This document shows, one piece after another, positions 35,470 to 44,967 of a stretch of DNA of 64,000 nucleotides. Every line of letters starts with the position of its first letter. The stretch's first letter is position 1. Origin of the DNA: Candidatus Edwardsbacteria bacterium RifOxyA12_full_54_48 (lineage in GTDB: Bacteria; Edwardsbacteria; AC1; EtOH8); the NCBI GenBank assembly GCA_001777915.1, contig MFFN01000003.1, forward strand, positions 1 through 64,000, given 5' to 3'. The position numbers and the translations under genes were made by a program. Below the pieces are notes generated by a model. It did not search any database and was not told the origin of the DNA. It was given only the letters and a program-made list of their open reading frames with translations.

Positions 35470-36447
35470 TTATGATAGATCCACTTCGGAGCCGTCCCCC
35501 ACGCTCAGCTTCCGTTGTTTGCCCTTGACCACGGCGTTATCGCCGATGATGGATTTTTTAAGCATGATCGAGTCCAGGCATACGTTCCGGCCGATGATGG
35601 TGTCGCTGATAAGGGCATTCTTTATATGGCTACCGGCGGCCACCGACACATAGGGCCCGATCACCGATTTTTCGATCCGGGCGGAGGGGTCTATGGATAC
35701 CGGGTTGTTGATGACCACCCCCTTGATTTTAACGGATTTTTGGAGATACAGGTCAAGCAGCTGCCGGTTGGTGTCCAGCAGGGTCTCCGGCTTTCCGCAA
35801 TCGTACCAACCGTCGACGGCGAAGGTCTCCATGGTCTGGCCCCGATCGATCAGCAGTTGCAGGGCGTCGGTCAGCTGATATTCGCCCTTGGTCCTGATGT
35901 TCTTTTCCATCAGGGTGCTGATGGCGCTATACAGCTTCGGCATGTCTTTGATCAGATAGATGCCGACGATGGCCAGATTGCTCCGGGGATGCTCCGGTTT
36001 CTCCACCAGTTTGGTGATCTTGCCGTGTTGATGCTCCACCACACCGAAACGCCGGGGATCGCTGACCTCCTTGACCCCTATCTGGCTGTTTTTTTTGGAT
36101 AGCAGCTTCTTAAAATCAGTGCTGAAAACGGTATCGCCCAGAATTATCAGGGCATCGTCCTTTTTCACCGCCTCCCGGGAGAGGTATATGGCATCGGCCA
36201 GGCCTTTGGCCTCCGGCTGAACGATGTACTTTACTTTGAATTTATAATGGCCGTCCACATATTCTTTGATCCGGTCGCCCATCTGGCCCACCACCATCAC
36301 GATCTGGTCTATCGGCAGGCCGACTAATTGATCCAGGATATGGCCGATCATCGGTTTTCCCGCCACCGAGATCAGGACCTTGGGGGTGGTATGGGTGTGG
36401 GGCCGCAGACGGGTACCGGCGCCGGCCACCGGAATTATCACCTTCAT
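35470..36447 (-). CDS. Sugar-phosphate nucleotidyltransferase with hexapeptide-like C-terminus
   Basis: 325 residues. The N-terminal pyrophosphorylase motif is GAGTRLRPHTHTTPK (about 9-23), with ILGDTVFSTDF as the metal-binding acidic site (about 97-107) and VEKPEHPRSNLAIVGIYL in the middle. Residues about 240-310 show a short left-handed beta-helix pattern (SIDPSARIEKSVIGPYVSV and similar). The family makes NDP-hexoses (dTDP-, UDP- or GDP-glucose/mannose) from NTP and sugar-1-phosphate; the specific nucleotide cannot be told. It overlaps the downstream end of the PGI/PMI gene by 4 bases, a fitting metabolic pair. Confidence 0.88.
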   Translation of the reverse strand: MKVIIPVAGAGTRLRPHTHTTPKVLISVAGKPMIGHILDQLVGLPIDQIVMVVGQMGDRIKEYVDGHYKFKVKYIVQPEAKGLADAIYLSREAVKKDDALIILGDTVFSTDFKKLLSKKNSQIGVKEVSDPRRFGVVEHQHGKITKLVEKPEHPRSNLAIVGIYLIKDMPKLYSAISTLMEKNIRTKGEYQLTDALQLLIDRGQTMETFAVDGWYDCGKPETLLDTNRQLLDLYLQKSVKIKGVVINNPVSIDPSARIEKSVIGPYVSVAAGSHIKNALISDTIIGRNVCLDSIMLKKSIIGDNAVVKGKQRKLSVGDGSEVDLS

Positions 36448-37517
36448 CTTCTTTCCTTAAGAACCGATTTCAAACGGTCGATCCTCTTGACCGGCATGGG
36501 ATCCACCTCATTTAAAAGCGCCAGATAATAGCTGATGAAATCAGCCAGATACAACAGGGAGAACATCCGGGCCAGCGGTGATCTGCCCTGGCTTTGAATT
36601 TTTATGATCCCGGCCGACTCAGTGGTAATTATATCCTGTAGCACATCAAAACGCAAGCGGTTCCTGGGATGATCGCCGGAATCCTGCAGGAGCAATATCT
36701 TGGCCCTCGACCCGACCTCCGGCAGCTTCTCCCACCCCACGATCTCGTTATGGCACAGCTCCGGCATGGCCGCCCAATAGGAAAGTATCTTGGCGTTCTC
36801 GTTCAGCTGGTTGGCCCAGCGCCGGGCCACCGGAGCCAGCAGGTCGGAGGAGGCGTAAACCACCGGCAGGTAACCGTAAATATCCCCGGCGATCTGTTTG
36901 GCTTTATTCTCCCTGCCGGGTTTGTCGGCCGAATAATCGCCGGATAACTTTTTCAGGATATCCATCGTCTCATCCAGAGCCCCCGACTGATCGGATACCA
37001 GGCCGCTAGATATGAACAATCCCAACAGGCTGAAAAAAGAGTAGCCCAAGGCGCCCCGGGGAGGCAATCCGCCCGGGATGGTTATGAACGGAAGGCCCCC
37101 AGACAGGCACCTTTCCTTCAATTTTCCCCCGGAGGTTATGGCCGCCACGGTGGATCTTCTTTTAAGGGCTTCCTCGAAATCAGACAGGGTTTCCTCGGTC
37201 TCTCCGGAATAGCTGCTGGCGATCACCAGGTCGTCCTGGCCCACCCACCCCGGCAGGCCGTAGTTGCGCTGGACAAGGATCGCCGAGGGGACCAGGTCCG
37301 CCAGGCAGGAAGCCAGGATATCCCCGGCTATGGCCGAACCGCCCATCCCGCAGATCACGATATTGCGGTAGGCGGTGCGGGGCAGCTTGACATCAGCTTT
37401 CCGGGCGATCTCGATGGCCTGGCGGCATTGCCCGGGAAAATCTGCGATAATTTTTCCCATGCCGGCAGGGTCGAGCCTGGCCAGCAGCGGTTGGTCAATT
37501 TTGTCCAGATCGGTCAT
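36444..37517 (-). CDS. Bifunctional phosphoglucose/phosphomannose isomerase
   Basis: 357 residues. Two SIS-type sugar isomerase folds; the first has [17 protein letters not shown] (about 53-69) and [18 protein letters not shown] (about 98-115), the phosphosugar-binding Ser/Thr loop. The C-terminal PMI-like domain covers about 200-350. This archaeal-type enzyme interconverts glucose-6-P, fructose-6-P and mannose-6-P and so can feed both glucose- and mannose-derived nucleotide sugars. It overlaps both neighbours by 4 bases (ATGA), indicating tight coupling in the sugar-nucleotide operon. Confidence 0.9.
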   Translation of the reverse strand: MTDLDKIDQPLLARLDPAGMGKIIADFPGQCRQAIEIARKADVKLPRTAYRNIVICGMGGSAIAGDILASCLADLVPSAILVQRNYGLPGWVGQDDLVIASSYSGETEETLSDFEEALKRRSTVAAITSGGKLKERCLSGGLPFITIPGGLPPRGALGYSFFSLLGLFISSGLVSDQSGALDETMDILKKLSGDYSADKPGRENKAKQIAGDIYGYLPVVYASSDLLAPVARRWANQLNENAKILSYWAAMPELCHNEIVGWEKLPEVGSRAKILLLQDSGDHPRNRLRFDVLQDIITTESAGIIKIQSQGRSPLARMFSLLYLADFISYYLALLNEVDPMPVKRIDRLKSVLKERR

Positions 37518-38092
37518 TGCAACTTTTCCACTAGATTTTCGTTTTGCTTTTTATAATGCCGGTGGCAAGCACTGCAGGTGCATTCGTCCGATTTATTGAA
37601 ATCCAGCCGCCCCCCGCATTCGCACATCCAGCCGATTATTTTGGCCGGCACCCCGGCCACGATGGCGTAATCGGGGACGTTGAAACGGGCCACTGAGCCG
37701 GCCGCCACAAAGGCATGCTTCCCTATGGTATAGCCGCAGACGATGGTGCAGTTGGCGCCCAGGCTGGCCCCGGTCTTGACCAGGGTGGGGATCCATTTGC
37801 CGCCCTTGGGGAAGGCCGCCCGGGGGTTCATATCATTGGTAAAGACCATGGAGGGCCCGCAGAAAACGTTGTCCTCCAGGGTGACCAGGTCGTAGATCGA
37901 GACGTTGTTCTGGATCTTGCAGTTATGGCCGATCTCCACCCGGCTGCCCACGTAAACGTTCTGCCCCAGCGAGCAGTTCTGCCCGATCCTGGCTCCTTGG
38001 GATACATGGCTGAAATGCCATATCTTGGTCCCGTTGCCGATCTCTGCCGGCTGGTCCACGTATGCGCTTTCGTGCACAAAATAGTCGCTCAT
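37514..38092 (-). CDS. WbpD/WlbB-like sugar N-acetyltransferase (hexapeptide repeat)
   Basis: 192 residues built from left-handed beta-helix hexapeptides (for example [20 protein letters not shown] and [20 protein letters not shown]). The His of KIWHFSHV and Asn of FTNDMNPR are conserved in the WbpD/WlbB family, which acetylates the 3-amino group of UDP-sugars. The C-terminal end has four or five cysteines ([20 protein letters not shown]) forming a probable zinc ribbon. It lies next to a DegT aminotransferase that would make its amino-sugar substrate. No WbpA/WbpB dehydrogenase is in the window, so the exact sugar is uncertain. Confidence 0.85.
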   Translation of the reverse strand: MSDYFVHESAYVDQPAEIGNGTKIWHFSHVSQGARIGQNCSLGQNVYVGSRVEIGHNCKIQNNVSIYDLVTLEDNVFCGPSMVFTNDMNPRAAFPKGGKWIPTLVKTGASLGANCTIVCGYTIGKHAFVAAGSVARFNVPDYAIVAGVPAKIIGWMCECGGRLDFNKSDECTCSACHRHYKKQNENLVEKLQ

Positions 38093-38103
38093 TTAAGCAC
38101 CTT

Positions 38104-39303
38104 TTATTTTATGTTATTGAAAATTATTTTTCTTACGGCGCAGACGACATCGTCCACATCGTCCGGCGTCAATCGGGTATACAACGGCAGGGTGACCTCC
38201 CTGGCCGACAGGTCCTCCGCCACCGGGAGATCGCCGGGCTTGAACCCCAGATGTTCGCGGTAGTAGGAGAACAGATGCACCGGCAGGTAATGCACATTGC
38301 TGCTGATATTCTCCTGCAGCAGCAGTTCGATGAAACGATCCCGGCCGATCTTCAATTTATCGAAATCTATCAGCAGCGGAAAAAGATGCCAGCAGTGGCG
38401 GCCGTCGACGGGATCCCCGGGCAACACGATCTGAGGAATGCCGGACAGCCCGTTACGGTATCGATCAACAATATTTTTCCGCTTGACCAAGTTGCCTTCC
38501 AATTTGCGCAACTGGTGGATGCCCAGGGCCGCCTGCAGGTCCATCATGTTATATTTATAGCCCGGAGCGACGATATCGTACTGCCACTTACCCCCGGGGG
38601 CGAATCTTTTCCAGGCATCCTTGTTCATCCCGTGCAGGGCCATGGCCCGGAGCCGGTCGGCCATTCCCCCGTCTCCGGTGGTCACGGCCCCGCCCTCCCC
38701 GGTGGTGAGATTCTTGACCGCATGGAAGCTGAAAACGGTGAAAGGGCTTATGGAACCAATCTTCCGGCCCCGGTATTCCGCCCCGATGGCGTGGGCGGCA
38801 TCCTCGATGACCGCCAGATCATGTTTTTGGGCGATGGCGCCGATGGCATCCATGTCGCAGCTTCGGCCGGCGAAATGCACCGGGATCACCGCCCTGGTCC
38901 TGGGGGTCACCGCCTGCTCGATCCGGACCGGGTCCAGGTTGAAATCCTCCCGGCGGACATCCGCCAGAACAGGAAGCGCTCCGACATGCAGGATCACGTT
39001 GACGGTGGCGGCAAAGGTATAGGGGGTGGTTATCACTTCATCGCCCGGGCCGATGCCCAGGGTCTTGAGGCACAGGAACAGTCCGGCGGTGGCGGAGTTC
39101 AAGGCGATGACATTATCGCACCCCAGGTACCCCCCCAGCTCCTGTTCAAACCTGGCGGTCTTGGGTCCGGTGGTTATCCACCCGGAGCGCAGGGAATCCA
39201 CCACCTCATCTATCTCCTCCTGCCCGATATCGGGCGGTGAGAACGGCAGCATGGTTTCCCGCCGGGGCCGGTTTGAATATCTTTCATCCTGCATTTTAGG
39301 CAT
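38104..39303 (-). CDS. DegT/DnrJ/EryC1/StrS PLP-dependent sugar aminotransferase
   Basis: 399 residues. The PLP lysine is Lys197 in FSFHAVKNLTTGEGGAV; other family landmarks are LNSATAGLFLCLKTLGIGPG (about 68-87), VIEDAAHAIGAEYRG (about 165-179) and GYKYNMMDLQAALGIHQL. It transaminates a keto-sugar nucleotide, most simply the product of the WbpM-like dehydratase whose gene it overlaps by 8 bases. The acetyltransferase gene follows. The start at 39303 is the first ATG; MLPFSPPDIG at residue 18 is an alternative that fits the family start better. Confidence 0.92.
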   Translation of the reverse strand: MPKMQDERYSNRPRRETMLPFSPPDIGQEEIDEVVDSLRSGWITTGPKTARFEQELGGYLGCDNVIALNSATAGLFLCLKTLGIGPGDEVITTPYTFAATVNVILHVGALPVLADVRREDFNLDPVRIEQAVTPRTRAVIPVHFAGRSCDMDAIGAIAQKHDLAVIEDAAHAIGAEYRGRKIGSISPFTVFSFHAVKNLTTGEGGAVTTGDGGMADRLRAMALHGMNKDAWKRFAPGGKWQYDIVAPGYKYNMMDLQAALGIHQLRKLEGNLVKRKNIVDRYRNGLSGIPQIVLPGDPVDGRHCWHLFPLLIDFDKLKIGRDRFIELLLQENISSNVHYLPVHLFSYYREHLGFKPGDLPVAEDLSAREVTLPLYTRLTPDDVDDVVCAVRKIIFNNIK

Positions 39304-41167
39304 CCCTGAAGTTGGGGATTATCTTCCTGATGGATCCCACCACTTTATCATGTTCGCCGGATATTGCGGCCTTCTGCAAGGCCGGCAAAATTTTCGACAG
39401 TTCCTTCAGCCTGGCATGTTTCCCCCTGACCATGAAGATCTGGGCATGCTTGGTGGCTCCCACTCCCTCCTCGGCCGTTAACAGCTCCTCGTAGAGCTTC
39501 TCCCCCGGCCGCAGACCGGTGAATTCGATCTTAATCTCCGAATCGGGTTCGAACCCCGAAAGCTTGATCATATCCCGGGCCAGGTCCACTATCTTTACCG
39601 GCTGGCCCATGTCCAGCACGAACACCTCCCCGCCCTTCCCCATGGCCCCGGCCTGGATAACCAGCTGGACGGCCTCGGGGATGGTCATGAAATACCTTTC
39701 CATATCCGGATGGGTGACGGTGACCGGCCCTCCGGCGGCGATCTGTTTTTTGAACAAGGGAACCACGCTGCCGCGGCTGCCCAGGACATTGCCGAAACGC
39801 ACCGCCATGAATTTGGTATTGTCCCGGCCCACCAGGGCCATTATCACCTTTTCCGAGATGCGCTTGGTGGCCCCCATGACGCTGGAGGGATTGACCGCCT
39901 TATCGGTGGAGATCAGGACGAATCTCTCGGCTTGGTGCTTCATCGCTGCCTCGGCCACCGCCTTGGTGCCGAAGATGTTGTTCTTGACCGCCTCGCCGGG
40001 ATTATGTTCCATCATCGGGACATGCTTATGGGCCGCAGCATGAAAAACCACCTGGGGTTTGTATTTGGCGAATATATGATCCACCCTTTTGATGTCAGCC
40101 ACATCGCAGATCAGGGTCTCCACTTGTTGCGCCGGATGACTGCGGGTAAGTTCGGTGGCGATCTCATAAAGGCTGTTCTCGCCCTTGCCCAGCAGGATCA
40201 GCGACTTGGGGTTTAAGAGAACGATCTGGCGGCAAAGCTCCGAGCCGATGGAGCCGCCGGCCCCGGTGACCACCACGGTCCTGTTGGTCAGATAGCCGGC
40301 GATCTCGTCCAGGGCGACATTCACCGGCGGCCGCCGCAGCAGATCCTCCAGTTCGATATCCCGGATCTGGTTGATGCTGACCCCGCCTTCGATTATCTCC
40401 TTTATCCCCGGGACGATCTTGAACTTCAGTCTGGCCGAATGGCACTGCTCGACCACCTCCCTGACCACCGAGCCCGGCGCCGAGGGAATGGCGATTATTA
40501 TCTCCTGGGCCTTATTTTCCTCCGCCAAACGATCGATGTCCGCCCGACCGCCCAGAATGGGGATCCGATGGATCTCCCGGCCCCTTTTCTTGGGGTCATC
40601 GTCGATGAAACCTACCGGTTGATAGCCGTACTCCGGATGGGCCATCATCTGGCGGACCACCATCTCCCCGGCATCGCCGGCGCCTACTATCAGGATCCTT
40701 TTACGCTCTATATTTTTCGAATGAACATCCGATTGATATTGGTTGAACATCCTCAATCCCAGACGGAGCCCTCCGATCATGATGATGTCGCCCAGCCATT
40801 CTGCCACCATCACGCTCAGGGGATATCCGTCCAGCCATTCCAGGCCCATCACCACCCGGGCGAAATATACCCGGCGCACCAAAAATGAGGAAACAGCTAT
40901 AAGCAAAGTGCCCAGGGTGATTGCCTTGAAAATATTGACCAGGTCATTGACCCCGATATATCTCCAGACCCCCCGGTAGATCCCGGAGAAGAACAGCAGC
41001 AGAACCCTCAAGGTGGTGATGAACAGCGCGATCCGGAAATACTCGGCCCGGTAATACTGGGGGATGGTCCAGTCGAACCTGAGGCTGAAAGCCAGCCATA
41101 ACGACAGGTTCAGCAGCAGGACATCCGCCAGGAGCATCCACAGGCGTTTTTTCTCTATATATCTCAT
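39296..41167 (-). CDS. WbpM/CapD/PglF-like UDP-sugar 4,6-dehydratase, membrane type
   Basis: 623 residues from the ATG at 41167 (AAGGA six bases upstream; a longer frame would overlap the methyltransferase gene). Four membrane helices occupy about the first 130 residues. A first Rossmann fold has VGAGDAGEMVVRQM, and the catalytic SDR domain begins VVVTGAGGSIGSELC. The active-site region is STDKAVNPSSVMGATKR, with Met in place of the usual Tyr of the Y-x3-K motif, as known for WbpM and FlaA1. It probably converts UDP-GlcNAc to the 4-keto-6-deoxy sugar used by the adjacent aminotransferase. Confidence 0.92.
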   Translation of the reverse strand: MRYIEKKRLWMLLADVLLLNLSLWLAFSLRFDWTIPQYYRAEYFRIALFITTLRVLLLFFSGIYRGVWRYIGVNDLVNIFKAITLGTLLIAVSSFLVRRVYFARVVMGLEWLDGYPLSVMVAEWLGDIIMIGGLRLGLRMFNQYQSDVHSKNIERKRILIVGAGDAGEMVVRQMMAHPEYGYQPVGFIDDDPKKRGREIHRIPILGGRADIDRLAEENKAQEIIIAIPSAPGSVVREVVEQCHSARLKFKIVPGIKEIIEGGVSINQIRDIELEDLLRRPPVNVALDEIAGYLTNRTVVVTGAGGSIGSELCRQIVLLNPKSLILLGKGENSLYEIATELTRSHPAQQVETLICDVADIKRVDHIFAKYKPQVVFHAAAHKHVPMMEHNPGEAVKNNIFGTKAVAEAAMKHQAERFVLISTDKAVNPSSVMGATKRISEKVIMALVGRDNTKFMAVRFGNVLGSRGSVVPLFKKQIAAGGPVTVTHPDMERYFMTIPEAVQLVIQAGAMGKGGEVFVLDMGQPVKIVDLARDMIKLSGFEPDSEIKIEFTGLRPGEKLYEELLTAEEGVGATKHAQIFMVRGKHARLKELSKILPALQKAAISGEHDKVVGSIRKIIPNFRDA

Positions 41168-41184
41168 TTCGATCCTTGGTGGTT

Positions 41185-41877
41185 CTAGCCGGGCCCGGGT
41201 TTTATCACCGCCAGGTGATGGGTGCACAGCGGCCCGATGCCGGACAGGAGTTCGCACAGCAGCCAGCTGAATCCGGCCAGCCGGCGTGACAGGGGCGGAG
41301 CCAGGGTGGTTGTTTTGAGATCAAGCTCGCAGCCGGGGAACAAATTTACGATCTCGCTTCTTTTTATCCCCTGGACGTCGGGGTTGCCGGGATTATCGTA
41401 CCTGAAATCGTACCACAGGATGATCCCGTCCCGGCGCACCACCCGGAGCATCTCGGCAGCGATGTTCCTTCTCATCTCGGCCGACAGTATGGAGGTGAAT
41501 ACCGTGCTCTGCAGGACGATGTCAAATTCCTGGCCGGGAAAGGCCAGGATTTCGCAGTTCCCCTGGGTGATGTTGATGTTGGGGTACAGGCTTCTGGCCC
41601 TGGCCACCCTTTCGGGCAGAAGGTCCACCCCGTAAAGATTGGCCGGGATGGCCCCGTATCTCATCAGCTCCCTCAGCCAGAATCCCTCCCCGCAGCCCAC
41701 CTCCAGTATTTTATAACCGCCGAAATTCCGTTTGCCGTTCTTTTCCAGAAGTTTCAGCAGGACCCTTTCCCTCTGTTGCAGCATGAACAGATTGCCCCGG
41801 TTGAACAGGCTGTACCGGTCGCCGGTGGAATTTTTCCGGGATTGGTATCTTTTTTTTATTTGAGCCACCTCATCCAT
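41185..41877 (-). CDS. Class I SAM-dependent methyltransferase
   Basis: 230 residues, Methyltransf_11/25-type. Motif I is YKILEVGCGEGFWLREL (about 55-71), the acidic residue follows in LYGVDLLPERV, and later motifs are FDIVLQSTVFTSIL and VVRRDGIILWYDFRY. No domain suggests the acceptor; a sugar or lipid of the glycan is likely because it lies between the dehydratase and the initiating sugar-phosphate transferase. The C-terminal 40 residues are hydrophobic and could associate with the membrane. Confidence 0.82.
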   Translation of the reverse strand: MDEVAQIKKRYQSRKNSTGDRYSLFNRGNLFMLQQRERVLLKLLEKNGKRNFGGYKILEVGCGEGFWLRELMRYGAIPANLYGVDLLPERVARARSLYPNINITQGNCEILAFPGQEFDIVLQSTVFTSILSAEMRRNIAAEMLRVVRRDGIILWYDFRYDNPGNPDVQGIKRSEIVNLFPGCELDLKTTTLAPPLSRRLAGFSWLLCELLSGIGPLCTHHLAVIKPGPG

Positions 41878-41907
41878 ACCTGTCGTCCCTATCTTTTGCG
41901 GACTGGA

Positions 41908-42462
41908 TCAAAATGCCCCTTTGCCGCTTATCACAGCGCTGATCGTTCTGAACAATATCCACAGGTCGAAGCAGAAGGTTCTCCTTCTGATGTAATATAT
42001 ATCCAGCCGGATCTTCCGGTCCATATCCAGTTCGTCCCGGCCCATCACCTGGGGAAATCCTGTCAGGCCCGGCTTGACCGACAACACCTTATTCTGCCAG
42101 GCTGAGTAGGTCTTGACCAGCGGCGGTATCTCCGGACGGGGACCCACCACCGCCATATCCCCCTTGATGATGTTGAACAATTGCGGTATCTCATCCAGGC
42201 TCCAGCGCCGCAAAAATCCGCCCGCCCGGGTGACCCTATGGTCCCCCTTTACCGCCAGCAGCGGGCCCTTGCTTTCGGCATCGGGCACCATGGTGCGAAA
42301 CTTGTAGATCTTGAAGGGTCTTCCGTTTCGCCCTATCCGGTCCTGCATAAAAATGGCCGGCCCCCTGGAATCAATAACAATCACCATAGCCAATAACACC
42401 ATCACTGGCAAGGAGATAACAATTGCCAGGATAGCTAATATTATATCACATGGACGATTCAT
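41908..42462 (-). CDS. Initiating sugar-phosphate transferase (PglC-type, monotopic)
   Basis: 184 residues, the minimal PglC/WecP-like catalytic unit. One re-entrant hydrophobic helix at about 6-30 is followed by QDRIGRNGRPFKIYKFRTM (about 40-58), then RWSLDEIPQLFNIIKGDMAV (about 86-105), which carries the catalytic Asp-Glu pair, and VGPRPEIPPLV. It transfers a sugar-1-phosphate from UDP-sugar to undecaprenyl phosphate to start a repeat unit. The nearby dehydratase/aminotransferase/acetyltransferase set would be compatible with a bacillosamine-like substrate, as for PglC; that is inference. Confidence 0.92.
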   Translation of the reverse strand: MNRPCDIILAILAIVISLPVMVLLAMVIVIDSRGPAIFMQDRIGRNGRPFKIYKFRTMVPDAESKGPLLAVKGDHRVTRAGGFLRRWSLDEIPQLFNIIKGDMAVVGPRPEIPPLVKTYSAWQNKVLSVKPGLTGFPQVMGRDELDMDRKIRLDIYYIRRRTFCFDLWILFRTISAVISGKGAF

Positions 42463-42468
42463 TGTCTA

Positions 42469-43662
42469 TCAAATATTGCATTTTGGTTTTGATGTAAATG
42501 TTTCGCTCATCGCAACCGAGAGGCCCACCAGGAACCAGATTATGGTGACGACCTCCGAGTCGCCGAAATTCCATTCCGCCATCCCGTTGGTCAGAAATCC
42601 GATGACCGCCGCCAGCAGGGCCAGGGCCAGCAATTTATGGCCCGGCGGGGATTTGGCTATGGTGCCGATCATCTGTCCGATCACCATCCACCATAAAAAA
42701 AGGAACGACAGCAGTCCCGCCAGCCCCATGGTGGCCGCGATGTGGATAAAATTATTATGCAGATGGCCCAGCCTTCGATTGTTCCCATGCAATCGGATGT
42801 CCTCCGACGAGCGCTTGGCCTGGTACAATTCGCCCAGGTCGATCAAACCGGTGCCCAGGACCGGCCTTTCTTTTATCAACTGCCACCCTATCCTCCAGAT
42901 GGTCAGCCGGGCCTCCCAGGTGTTGTCCTTTTTGTAGGTCATAAACCTGTCCGAGGCGGGATTGAAAACGAACAGGCCTGCGCCCAGGGTCGCGGCCGCC
43001 AGCAGGATGATGATCAGATAGCGTTTTTGGAAAAGCAGAATGGATACTATCCCGGCCACCCAGCCCAGCCAGGCGCTGACCGTCTTGGTCAGGACCAGGC
43101 TGATAAAAGTTATGGCATACAAGGCGGGAAATAGATATCGTTTGAAGCCCGGTTGGTTCAAATAAAAGGCCGCCAGCGGCAAGAACAATATTCCGGCCAT
43201 CATGAATATCCCCCCGGAGGTCATGGCCATCCCCTGAACGGCCAGCAACCTGGACTGCAGTCCGGCCAGATTCATGATCAGACCGAATATGCCGGTCAAT
43301 GCCGTCATCAATGCCAGCAATTGAACCAGCTCAAATATTCTCTTGATGCCCTGAGTGTTGAAAGCCACCAGATATACCGCCGAAAGCAGATAGAATTTCT
43401 TCAAGCTGATGAAACTCTCCGCCGGTTTAAGGGAAAAGGCCGAGACCAAAAGCGATAGCAAAAAGAACCCCAGAAAGGGGGTATCCAGTACCGTCCGGTA
43501 TCCCAGCCATCTCTTGGTGACGATCGATCTGGCCAGGAACGCCAGCCACCCGATTCCCAGCGATATCTGGCAAAAAGCTATGGAGACCGGCATGGAGCCG
43601 ACAAACCCCACTAGCGATGCCTGTATTACCCGGTCCAGCATCAGGACGGTCTTATCATTCAT
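42469..43662 (-). CDS. O-antigen ligase/polymerase family membrane protein (WaaL/Wzy_C)
   Basis: 397 residues with about 11-12 membrane helices. A large periplasmic loop (about 255-315) contains ERPVLGTGLIDLGELY and HLHNNFIHIAATMGLAGLL; the H-x-HN element followed by a helix is the signature of WaaL-type ligases and related polymerases. It either polymerises lipid-linked repeats or joins them to a lipid or protein. It overlaps the upstream GT4 gene by 8 bases and lies 6 bases before the initiating transferase. Confidence 0.82.
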   Translation of the reverse strand: MNDKTVLMLDRVIQASLVGFVGSMPVSIAFCQISLGIGWLAFLARSIVTKRWLGYRTVLDTPFLGFFLLSLLVSAFSLKPAESFISLKKFYLLSAVYLVAFNTQGIKRIFELVQLLALMTALTGIFGLIMNLAGLQSRLLAVQGMAMTSGGIFMMAGILFLPLAAFYLNQPGFKRYLFPALYAITFISLVLTKTVSAWLGWVAGIVSILLFQKRYLIIILLAAATLGAGLFVFNPASDRFMTYKKDNTWEARLTIWRIGWQLIKERPVLGTGLIDLGELYQAKRSSEDIRLHGNNRRLGHLHNNFIHIAATMGLAGLLSFLFLWWMVIGQMIGTIAKSPPGHKLLALALLAAVIGFLTNGMAEWNFGDSEVVTIIWFLVGLSVAMSETFTSKPKCNI

Positions 43663-44893
43663 AGTTACCGTCGTTCTGGCGGGATTCGAGTTGGTTCAAC
43701 CATTCTCCCACGATCCTCTTCCAACTGAGATATTTCAGGGCATAGTCCCTGCCGTTAAGCCCCATTTGCTTTGAGGTTTCTCCATCCCCGGCCAGATCGG
43801 CTATCGCTTTGGCCAGGGCCGTCGGATCCTCGGGGGAAACCACCACCCCTCCCTTTGAGTCATGGACCAGTCTGGCTCCCTCGCCCCGGCCGCAGAAGAT
43901 GACCGGCTTGCCGCAGCTCATAATGGGAAACATTTTGGACGGCCTGGCCCCCCGGAAAAGCTCCAGGTCCTTCAAGCAGACCAGCCCGGCCAGGGAGATA
44001 GAGAGATACTTATTGATCATCTCGGGAGGCACCGGGTCAAGGAACCTGACGTTATCCAGGTTTCGTTCTTGGGCCATCTGCTGCAGCTTATTGCGTTCCG
44101 ACCCGCTGCCCACCATCAGCAGAACCATCTGCCGATGGGAGTCCCTTATTATTTGGAACGCCTCCAGCACCGAGCCCAGGCCCTGGGCAAACCCCAGGGT
44201 GCCGGAATACAGAATGATATCTTTCCCAGCCAGCCCCAGATCTGCCGCCAGCTGCATATCAACCGGTGAAGGGCGAAACATCTCCGTATCCACCCCGTTG
44301 GGAAGATACAGTATTTTCCGGGCCGGAAGTCCTTTGCTATTTATCAGCCGGTCCCGGATGCCCTGAGTTACGGCAATGACATATTTGGCTCGGTTATATA
44401 TCGCCCTTTCGGCCATATATAGCATTCGGGCCGCAAGACCGTTCCTCATCAATCCCAGGTCGATTATGGAGTCGGGCCACAGGTCGGCGATGTTGAAGAT
44501 GAACGGCACTCGGCGAAAGCAGGAATAGACCATGGCCGTCCAGCCCAGGAACAGGGGCGGTGATTCCACCCAGACAAGGTCGGGTCTTCCCGCTTTCATC
44601 ATCCCCCAGAAGGACGACAGGGTGAAAGAAAGATAATTGAAAATCCGCTTCAACCCCGCACCGATCGCCGGATATATCCAGGTCCGGTGTATCTTTATCC
44701 CCTGCGATATTTCCCAGGAGTACATCCGGCTTTTATATCCCGGGAAATACCGTCCCAGCGGATGGTTGGGAATGGCCGTAACCACCTCCACCTGGTGTCC
44801 CTTGGCCACCAGCTCCCTGATCATGGCCTGTAGACGGACCTGCGGCGCCCCGACCTCCGGCGGGTAATATTGGGTCAGTATCAAAAATTTCAT
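43655..44893 (-). CDS. Family 4 glycosyltransferase (WbuB-like)
   Basis: 412 residues. The N-terminus, MKFLILTQYYPPEVGAPQVR with VVTAIPNHPLGRYFPGY, is characteristic of the WbuB/WbjE-like group of GT4 enzymes, several of which transfer N-acetylfucosamine-type sugars. The C-terminal domain has LYSGTLGFAQGLGSVLEAF and the donor-binding ARPSKMFPIMSCGKPVIFC. Residues about 85-125 contain hydrophobic stretches that may dip into the membrane. Acceptance of a 6-deoxy amino sugar would agree with the WbpM-like pathway nearby but is not proven. Confidence 0.87.
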   Translation of the reverse strand: MKFLILTQYYPPEVGAPQVRLQAMIRELVAKGHQVEVVTAIPNHPLGRYFPGYKSRMYSWEISQGIKIHRTWIYPAIGAGLKRIFNYLSFTLSSFWGMMKAGRPDLVWVESPPLFLGWTAMVYSCFRRVPFIFNIADLWPDSIIDLGLMRNGLAARMLYMAERAIYNRAKYVIAVTQGIRDRLINSKGLPARKILYLPNGVDTEMFRPSPVDMQLAADLGLAGKDIILYSGTLGFAQGLGSVLEAFQIIRDSHRQMVLLMVGSGSERNKLQQMAQERNLDNVRFLDPVPPEMINKYLSISLAGLVCLKDLELFRGARPSKMFPIMSCGKPVIFCGRGEGARLVHDSKGGVVVSPEDPTALAKAIADLAGDGETSKQMGLNGRDYALKYLSWKRIVGEWLNQLESRQNDGNYE

Positions 44894-44967
44894 GATCGCC
44901 GATGCCTGTCCTCAAGAATTGATTTCTAGTCGCCGCCGTTCAGGGATGGTACCGGTTTATTCAACTG

